Notes under the pieces: generated by a model
Told to the model about the DNA's origin: nothing
Databases searched by the model: none
Seen by the model: the letters and a program-made list of their open reading frames with translations, nothing else
Program-made: the position numbers and the translations under genes
Shown: positions 58,526 through 64,000 of the stretch, in pieces
How the letters are laid out: every line of letters begins with the position of its first letter
How positions within the stretch are numbered: the stretch's first letter is position 1
Assembly (NCBI RefSeq): GCF_018333375.1
Contig: NZ_BORW01000001.1
Coordinates: 536,896 to 600,895 of the forward strand
Source of the DNA: Paenibacillus cookii
Lineage (GTDB): Bacteria; Bacillota; Bacilli; Paenibacillales; Paenibacillaceae
Length of the DNA: 64,000 bases
Reading direction: 5' to 3'

Positions 58526-59689
58526 TTGTTCATGCTTCCGCTGTATAAAAAATATTGGAGGACCTTTCTCGACATCGGGATGATCGTGCTGACCGTTTTG
58601 CTCGTCATGTATGTCTTCAGCAAACTGTATCAGATCGCGGCGCCCGTTTTTTTATCCTTTCTCGTGTTTTTCATGATCGAACCTCTGGCCAAATTCCTGA
58701 ACCGGAGAGGTCTTCCCAAAACGATTGCAGCGGCTGTTTCCGTTCTGTTGTTCGTGCTTGTCATCCTGGGGATTTTGTTCGGCATCGGACTGATCGTCGT
58801 TTCCCAAATCGCCCAAGTCCAAGATAATTTGCCCCAATACACGAAAATGATCCAAACGGCATTTGGAAAAACGACCGCATTCCTCCAGCATAAAATCGAG
58901 GCGCTTCCTCCGGACATCACCGACAAGATGAACGAAAACTTTAAAAAATTCACGGAGTATGCGACCGGATGGGCAACCAGCTTCTTAAAGTATATGGTAT
59001 CGCTCTTCAGCTCGTTCTCCACGTTTATGGCCAATTTCGGCATCGCGATCATTCTCGCCTTTTTCCTCAGCACGGAGATCGGCGGCTGGCGCAAAATCGT
59101 GAAGGACAAGTCTCCGAAAACGTTAAAAAACGCTTATACGTTTTTGACCACTTACGTGCTGAAAGCCATCGGTTCCTATATTAAAGCACAGATGCTCATG
59201 GTGCTGATCACGTTCGTTTTGATTTACGTGGGCCTGCTGATTTTGGGCACCGGGAACGAACTTTCGCTTGCGCTCGTCTGCGCCATATTCGACATTTTGC
59301 CGCTCGTGGGCGTTCCGGTCATTTTGATTCCGTGGATCGTGTACCTGTTTATCGTCGGCAACATCAGTTTGGCGATCGGTTTGTGCATCCTGCTGGTGGT
59401 CGTCCTGCTGACGCGCCAGCTGCTCGAGCCGAGAATTACCGGCAACTCCATCGGCATTTCGTCCGCGTTCCTCATGCTGTCGTTCATGATTATTTCGCTT
59501 TCGATCTTCGGCGTCGCCGGCCTCATCCTTTCGCCGGTTCTGCTGATTTTGCTCAAGGAACTCCTGCAGCAGGGGTATTTGCAGCGCTGGATCCGCTTGC
59601 CGCAGGAAGAATTCGACGTCTCCCCGTTCGAAATGAGCGCGCCTGCCCCGCAGGAAACTAAGCGCTCCGGGAAGCGAGCAGATTCATAA
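58526..59689 (+). CDS. AI-2E family transporter (PerM/YtvI type)
   Basis: A 387-aa membrane protein with about eight helices. FLSFLVFFMIEPLAKFLNRRGLPKTIAA, a long extracytoplasmic amphipathic segment (QDNLPQYTKMIQTAFGKTTAFLQHKIEALPPDITDKM), ILAFFLSTEIGGWRK, FDILPLVGVPVILIPW and EPRITGNSIGISSAFLMLSFMI match the family. Members export AI-2 or act as Na+/Li+ antiporters; most are unassigned. TTG start at 58526 is 6 nt after TAGGAG; an ATG two codons later is an alternative. The last 32 bp overlap the end of the convergent penicillin-binding protein gene. Confidence 0.92.
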   Translation: MFMLPLYKKYWRTFLDIGMIVLTVLLVMYVFSKLYQIAAPVFLSFLVFFMIEPLAKFLNRRGLPKTIAAAVSVLLFVLVILGILFGIGLIVVSQIAQVQDNLPQYTKMIQTAFGKTTAFLQHKIEALPPDITDKMNENFKKFTEYATGWATSFLKYMVSLFSSFSTFMANFGIAIILAFFLSTEIGGWRKIVKDKSPKTLKNAYTFLTTYVLKAIGSYIKAQMLMVLITFVLIYVGLLILGTGNELSLALVCAIFDILPLVGVPVILIPWIVYLFIVGNISLAIGLCILLVVVLLTRQLLEPRITGNSIGISSAFLMLSFMIISLSIFGVAGLILSPVLLILLKELLQQGYLQRWIRLPQEEFDVSPFEMSAPAPQETKRSGKRADS

Positions 59690-61436
59690 TATCCCCGAAC
59701 AGGGAGGTGGCTTGATTGCTGCCTCCCTCTTTCATGTTTTGAAACAGCACGGCCAGCGCATATCGGGGATGCTCGACCGGTCCATAACCGATAAACCACT
59801 GATTGTTGCGCGGTTGTCCCTGGACTTTGACTTGAGCCGTCCCGGACTTGCCTGCGAGCTTCCATTTGGCATGCATCAGCGATTTCCCCGTTCCGTCCGT
59901 CACGACCGTTCTCATCCACGCGGTCAGCAGGCGGGCCGTTTCCGGCCGGATGCTGCCGGCATTCGATGGGGCGAAATGGGGCTTGAACTCCTTCATGAGC
60001 TGGCCGTTGGCGTAGGAGACATGATGGAGGAGCCGGGGCGCCCGGACTTGCCCGTCATGCAGCAGGGTGACCACGAGGTTGGCCGCCTGCAGCGGCGTTA
60101 CGCGCACATCCCTTTGCCCGATCCCGGATTGCGCTCGGACCCCGCCGTCCGAAGCCGCCTGTTCGCTTGAAAATACCATCCCCTTCTCCTCATGATCCAA
60201 CGGCCTCATGACAGGCATGCCTAGCATGTCTTTGGCTTCCCATCCGACCGTCCGCCCCAGTCCGAGTTTCCTTGCCGTCGACTCCAGCTCTTCCCCGGCC
60301 ATCCGTTCCCCGAGCTCCGCAAAAACGACGTTGGAGGATTGGGCGAATGCCTGCTCCAGCGTCAGCGCCCCATGGCCTGTCGCTTTCCAACAAGACAACC
60401 CGTATCTGGCATATTTGCCCGAACAGTAAAAGGATTCGTCTACGCTCGTAACTCCGGCTTCCAATGCGGCCGCAGCCGTGACCGTCTTAAAAATCGAGCC
60501 CGGCGCGGTCGCCTGAACCGCCCTGTTATTCCATGCCCCCTGCTTCGGATCAACGTTCAGCGGATTGTAAAAAGGACGGGATAACATCGCAATGACGTCG
60601 GCATTGCTTGCATCGAGCAAAACGACGGCCCCTTCCTTCATCCCGGCTTTTTCCGTCAGCTTTTCGATGTCCCTCTGCAGCTCAAGGTCGATCGTGGACG
60701 TAAGCCGCAGCGGATAATACGGATTGTTGGGCGATTTTAATTGGATGCCCGTGCCCGGAATGGCCCGGTTCAAGCCATCGACCGTATAATAGACGGTCGT
60801 CGGTCCGACGCCGCGCAATATCGGCTCCATCGTTTTTTCGAGTCCCGCAGCCCCCTCCCGGAAAGCATAACCGGTATGGGGCATTTGCATTTGCCCCGGC
60901 ACATCCGTCAGGTATCCGAGCCACTGCATGCCGTTCGGCCGGTTTTCATACCGCTCCGTGTAGGGCAGAACCTCGAGACCGCTGAATTCCAGCGCCGATA
61001 TCCGCTTGGCTTGTTGTTCCGTCAGGGCCAGCGGCGCGCTGCCGGAATCCCCTTTCCACAGCAACGGCACGCTTAGCCGTCCCCACAATGTTGCAAGCCG
61101 CTCCGAATCGACGCCGAGCGCCCGGGCCACGGGATTCAACCGGCCGTCTTTGTTTTCGAGCGACTTGCGGTCCACCGGGAACAACACTGCCGCCGAAACG
61201 GTTTTTCCGGTGAGCGGTTTTCCGTTGCGGTCATAGACGTTCCCCCTTCCGGAATCGAGCACGACGCCCCGTTCCCTTTGCAGCACGGACATTTCCTGCA
61301 GCGTGTACTTGCTGTGCGGCAGACTCGAAGCGCGGAACACGAGCTGGACATACGCCAGGCGCAAAATAAGCACGACCAAAATCCCCGTCAGGATGACCAA
61401 TCCGTAAAAAATACGCTGTTTTTGTTTCAATAACAT
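59658..61436 (-). CDS. Class B penicillin-binding protein (transpeptidase)
   Basis: A 592-aa peptidoglycan D,D-transpeptidase. One N-terminal membrane helix (about 10-33) precedes a dimerisation/pedestal domain with RGNVYDRNGKPL, then the transpeptidase with Ser314-x2-Lys317 (APGSIFKTV), Ser367-x-Asn369 (QSSNVV) and Lys530-Ser-Gly-Thr (LAGKSGTAQV), the KTG-equivalent. Length and architecture are like the SpoVD/PbpI group without PASTA domains. No cognate SEDS gene is adjacent. AAAGGACCGG precedes the ATG. Its 3' end overlaps the convergent AI-2E gene by 32 bp, leaving no terminator between them. Confidence 0.93.
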   Translation of the reverse strand: MLLKQKQRIFYGLVILTGILVVLILRLAYVQLVFRASSLPHSKYTLQEMSVLQRERGVVLDSGRGNVYDRNGKPLTGKTVSAAVLFPVDRKSLENKDGRLNPVARALGVDSERLATLWGRLSVPLLWKGDSGSAPLALTEQQAKRISALEFSGLEVLPYTERYENRPNGMQWLGYLTDVPGQMQMPHTGYAFREGAAGLEKTMEPILRGVGPTTVYYTVDGLNRAIPGTGIQLKSPNNPYYPLRLTSTIDLELQRDIEKLTEKAGMKEGAVVLLDASNADVIAMLSRPFYNPLNVDPKQGAWNNRAVQATAPGSIFKTVTAAAALEAGVTSVDESFYCSGKYARYGLSCWKATGHGALTLEQAFAQSSNVVFAELGERMAGEELESTARKLGLGRTVGWEAKDMLGMPVMRPLDHEEKGMVFSSEQAASDGGVRAQSGIGQRDVRVTPLQAANLVVTLLHDGQVRAPRLLHHVSYANGQLMKEFKPHFAPSNAGSIRPETARLLTAWMRTVVTDGTGKSLMHAKWKLAGKSGTAQVKVQGQPRNNQWFIGYGPVEHPRYALAVLFQNMKEGGSNQATSLFGDIMNLLASRSA

Positions 61437-61525
61437 AGAGCACCGGTCCTTTTTCGACGTTTTTTTCCATTATGTCCTTATTCCATCGGTTCCAATCGGC
61501 CTTGGCGGGAGGCTATTCTGCATGC

Positions 61526-61571
61526 AAAAAAAGCCGTCCCCCAAAGCCGGATAAATCCGGCGGGACGGCTT
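61526..61571 (-). terminator. Terminator after the chemoreceptor gene
   Basis: AAGCCGTCCC / GGGACGGCTT with inner GCCGG / CCGGC; the reverse strand continues with TTTTT. Confidence 0.9.
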
Positions 61572-61584
61572 GCACATAGACTCG

Positions 61585-63762
61585 TTACAGCGTAAAACGG
61601 GACAGCGTTTCTTTCAGCTCGAGCGAAACGTTTTCCAGCTTCGCCGAAAGCTGAACCAGGTGGTCCCCGATGTTTTGCTGCTCATTGCTGAGCGAAGCGA
61701 CTTCTTCCGAAGTGGCGGAGGATTCTTCGGCCACCGCGCTTACGTTGCTCATCGCCTCGGACAAAATGACCTGCGACTGATTCAACGTTTCGATCGATTG
61801 CGTCACGGAATCGAGGCGTTTCGTGAAATCGCCCATCTGCTCCTGTACGGAGACGAAAATATCGTTTGTTTCTTTCACCGAATCCATCTGCTGCTGGAAT
61901 AACGGACGGGCTTCCTGCAGGGCCAGGACCGTTTCGTTCATTTCGTCCATGATTTTGCCGGTGATCTGGCCGACCATGTTAATGGACTGCCTCGATTGGT
62001 CCGCAAGCTGGCGGATTTCATCGGCCACGACCATGAAACCTTTGCCTGCGGCTCCTGCCCGGGCGGCTTCGATTGTAGCGTTAAGGGACAAAATGTTCGT
62101 CTGTTTCGTAATGTTTTGCAGCACGTCAAGCACCTTGTTGATCGATTGGGTCGATTGCTTCAGATTATCGACTTTCGCCATCAACGAACGGGTCATATCC
62201 TCCGTCTGATGCGTTTTTTCCATCAATTCGCCGAGATGGCTGGTTCCCCGCTGGCTGGACTGCTCGACATGATGGGCGGCGCTGCTCATTTCTTCATTGG
62301 CGGAGACGACGATTTGCATTTGCCGCGAAATATTTTCGGTCAGCTCGTTGCCGCGTTCGGCTTCGGTGGCCAAACTGCTGGCGCCGTTGGCGATTTCCTC
62401 TGTGGCGATGGCGATTTCCTTGGCCGAGATCGCGGTTTTGCGGGAGGCATCCGTCAGTTCGCCCGCCGTCTCCAGAACGGCTCTGGCCGTCGTGTTCGTC
62501 TGTTCCACGAGCTTCGTGATTTGGTCCATCATCAGGTTGAAGCTGGCTCCAAGCTCGCCGATCTCGTCCGAGGATTTATGGCTGGTGCGCACCTTGAGGT
62601 TGCCTTTGGATCCCTCGATCATGAGGTCTTTCAATCCGCTGAGAGGTTTGGCGATCATCAGAACCATCCACCAGCCGATGAGAATCGCGATGATCACGAC
62701 CCCGACCACGAATCCGAGCGTCATCAGCAAAATGCCCCGCGCATCTTTGACCAGCAGCTCGGTTGGAACGGTTCCTACCAGCCTCCAGCCGTTGACTTCC
62801 AGCGTGTTGTATACGGCCAGCATCTTATGGCCCTTGTCGTCTTCGGTATCGAGGCTTTTCGCCGCATCCTTTTGTTCCTTCATGAACGTAAACACGGAAT
62901 CGAGGCCTGCTTCTCCGTCCTGGTTGGAAGCAACCACTTTGTTGTCGCCCGAAATCAGCTGCAGCTTGCTGCCTTCGCCCATGTTGATCGCTTTGAATTG
63001 CTCTTCGATCGTCGACGTTTTCAGCTCGACGACAACGACGTACGGCTTTCCGCCGCGGCTCAGGCTTTGCAGCGGGCGAACCAATTTGAAGTTCATGCCG
63101 CCGTCTTTTCCTTTTTCGGACGTCACCCATGTCGATTTATTTTCGTTCAGGACTTTTTTATACCAGGCCGCTTCGCGGACTTGAGCCGAGTCCGTGCCCG
63201 GGCTTCCGCTGACGATCGGATTGTGGCCTTCTTCCGGCGGGATCAGGTAAAGCGCTTTGATGGTATTGTTGCTGTTGACCTGATTGCTCAGTTTTTTGCC
63301 GATTTCTTCGTTCAGCACGAACAGGTCGTAAGCGCTCGCTTGGCCGGCAGACAAATCGGTCAACAGATTTTGCGTTTCCGGATCGAAAAAGATCTGCAGC
63401 GCGATGTCCTCGTATTGCTTCAGGATGATATCCAGCTTCTCGGACGTTTGGATGATCGTTTGTTTGTTCGAATTCGCGGCATTCGCCTGAATGGTGCTCC
63501 GGGCCTTGTTATACGACATAAGGCCTAAAATCAGGACAAAGGCGACGATGGCCGTGAAAAAGATCAAAAATAGCTTGACCCCGACGGATTTGGCCGGATT
63601 CATTCTGCCCAGCTGCGCTCCCGCGCTGCGGATGCCGAATTTAGGCTTGTCCGTTTGCGGCTGCCCCGCAACGCCCGATTCCTCCTGCTTCTCTTTCTTG
63701 CGCGGGAAAACCCGGCGTTTGTTTTTGCTTTCTTCGTTTTTCTTTTGCTTACCCTCTTCCAT
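61585..63762 (-). CDS. Methyl-accepting chemotaxis protein
   Basis: A 725-aa chemoreceptor. A Lys/Glu-rich cytoplasmic N-terminal tail of about 60 residues precedes helix 1 ([23 protein letters not shown]); a dCache-like sensor of ~270 residues follows ([56 protein letters not shown]), then helix 2 ([27 protein letters not shown]), HAMP, and the signalling helices with the hairpin tip [30 protein letters not shown]. It reports ligand binding to CheA/CheW. I prefer the ATG at 63762, close to AGGTGAGG; the ATG five codons upstream overlaps that site. Confidence 0.95.
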   Translation of the reverse strand: MEEGKQKKNEESKNKRRVFPRKKEKQEESGVAGQPQTDKPKFGIRSAGAQLGRMNPAKSVGVKLFLIFFTAIVAFVLILGLMSYNKARSTIQANAANSNKQTIIQTSEKLDIILKQYEDIALQIFFDPETQNLLTDLSAGQASAYDLFVLNEEIGKKLSNQVNSNNTIKALYLIPPEEGHNPIVSGSPGTDSAQVREAAWYKKVLNENKSTWVTSEKGKDGGMNFKLVRPLQSLSRGGKPYVVVVELKTSTIEEQFKAINMGEGSKLQLISGDNKVVASNQDGEAGLDSVFTFMKEQKDAAKSLDTEDDKGHKMLAVYNTLEVNGWRLVGTVPTELLVKDARGILLMTLGFVVGVVIIAILIGWWMVLMIAKPLSGLKDLMIEGSKGNLKVRTSHKSSDEIGELGASFNLMMDQITKLVEQTNTTARAVLETAGELTDASRKTAISAKEIAIATEEIANGASSLATEAERGNELTENISRQMQIVVSANEEMSSAAHHVEQSSQRGTSHLGELMEKTHQTEDMTRSLMAKVDNLKQSTQSINKVLDVLQNITKQTNILSLNATIEAARAGAAGKGFMVVADEIRQLADQSRQSINMVGQITGKIMDEMNETVLALQEARPLFQQQMDSVKETNDIFVSVQEQMGDFTKRLDSVTQSIETLNQSQVILSEAMSNVSAVAEESSATSEEVASLSNEQQNIGDHLVQLSAKLENVSLELKETLSRFTL

Positions 63763-64000
63763 TTCCTCACCTACCATTATGTTTTCATACCTTACGGCTT
63801 ATGTAAAAGAAACTTCTACTTTATTCTTCGACATTTTCCACCATTATCCTTTGGCTTTTTTTAAAATTCTTTACTCAACTTTCGCACCTTGAAAATTAGT
63901 GTTAAGCCTTGATATGACTAGGATTTCTTATTGAAAAATCTCGTTCTTGACAGAAAAACACCTTTCCGTTTGGTAAAATGGAAGTGGATAGTCTTCCCAT
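63763..64000. other. AT-rich upstream region at the right edge
   Basis: No gene is visible. On the reverse strand TAAA, 14 bp, GCCAAAGG (63873 to 63848) loosely resembles a SigD promoter for the chemoreceptor. On the plus strand TTGACA at 63947 is followed by TAAAAT at 63974 with a 21-bp gap, too long for a good promoter. Confidence 0.3.

Noticed and set aside
63947..63979. TTGACA ... TAAAAT on the plus strand at the right edge
   Set aside because: The 21-bp gap is too long for a standard promoter and the downstream gene is outside the window.
1..64000. CRISPR arrays, prophage, integrases, intact insertion sequences, tRNA or rRNA genes
   Set aside because: I scanned for direct-repeat arrays, transposase or integrase motifs, and tRNA cloverleaf ends and saw none that hold up by eye.

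Overview
The window reads as chromosomal DNA of a Gram-positive, spore-former-type Firmicute, most likely Paenibacillus or a close relative in Paenibacillaceae. The basis is GC-rich coding DNA with strong AGGAGG-type ribosome binding sites, frequent GTG/TTG starts, a YesM/YesN-type two-component pair, split glycine decarboxylase subunits (gcvPA/gcvPB), a two-subunit serine dehydratase, a Ctc-type bL25 protein, a Firmicute-type GalT and a copper-amine-oxidase-N domain secreted protein. This is inference from gene content; no rRNA or other taxonomic marker is present. I saw no tRNA, rRNA, CRISPR array, complete insertion sequence or phage module.

Layout. 1-3.2 kb: 5' part of a murG-like gene, then a promoter, a small leader ORF and a terminator in front of an ABC-F ATPase gene. 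3.2-12.3 kb: bL25 behind a SigB-like promoter, then a sugar ABC transporter (chvE-mmsA-mmsB) and, upstream on the same strand, a three-part sensor: a membrane-anchored sugar-binding protein, a YesM-like kinase and a YesN-like regulator. 12.4-16.6 kb: a cupin gene and an AT-rich island with two secreted-protein genes and about 800 bp without a convincing gene. 16.6-24 kb: two thiamine operons, each with its own promoter, TPP riboswitch and terminator: tenA-thiM-thiD-thiE (salvage) and tenI-thiO-thiS-thiG-thiF (thiazole synthesis). 24-34.5 kb: type I pullulanase, then the glycine/serine region, where one tandem glycine riboswitch precedes sdaAB-sdaAA (then gcvH) and a second, in the opposite orientation, precedes gcvT-gcvPA-gcvPB; a ROK kinase-like gene lies between them.

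34.5-43.3 kb: flotillin with an NfeD partner, an OmpR-type two-component system and, divergent from it, a three-gene operon encoding a VTC-type polyphosphate polymerase domain protein, a DUF4956 membrane protein and a large Cthe_2159-like lipoprotein. 43.4-53.4 kb: iron alcohol dehydrogenase, galKET with a divergent AraC-type regulator, an aldo-keto reductase, a sirtuin and kdgK-kdgA. 53.7-64 kb: acyltransferase-3 membrane protein, ilvD, NodB deacetylase, AI-2E family permease, a class B penicillin-binding protein and a chemotaxis receptor.

The most interesting points are: (1) a 49-codon leader ORF with crossing inverted repeats and a terminator before the ABC-F gene, which looks like translation-coupled attenuation; (2) two copies of a ~123-bp element with GGGATTTTGCAAAA ends, each sitting 20-26 bp upstream of an unrelated gene in the same orientation; (3) the VTC/DUF4956/Cthe_2159 operon with a divergent two-component system and 11-bp-period direct repeats between them; (4) the paired, opposite-facing glycine riboswitches.
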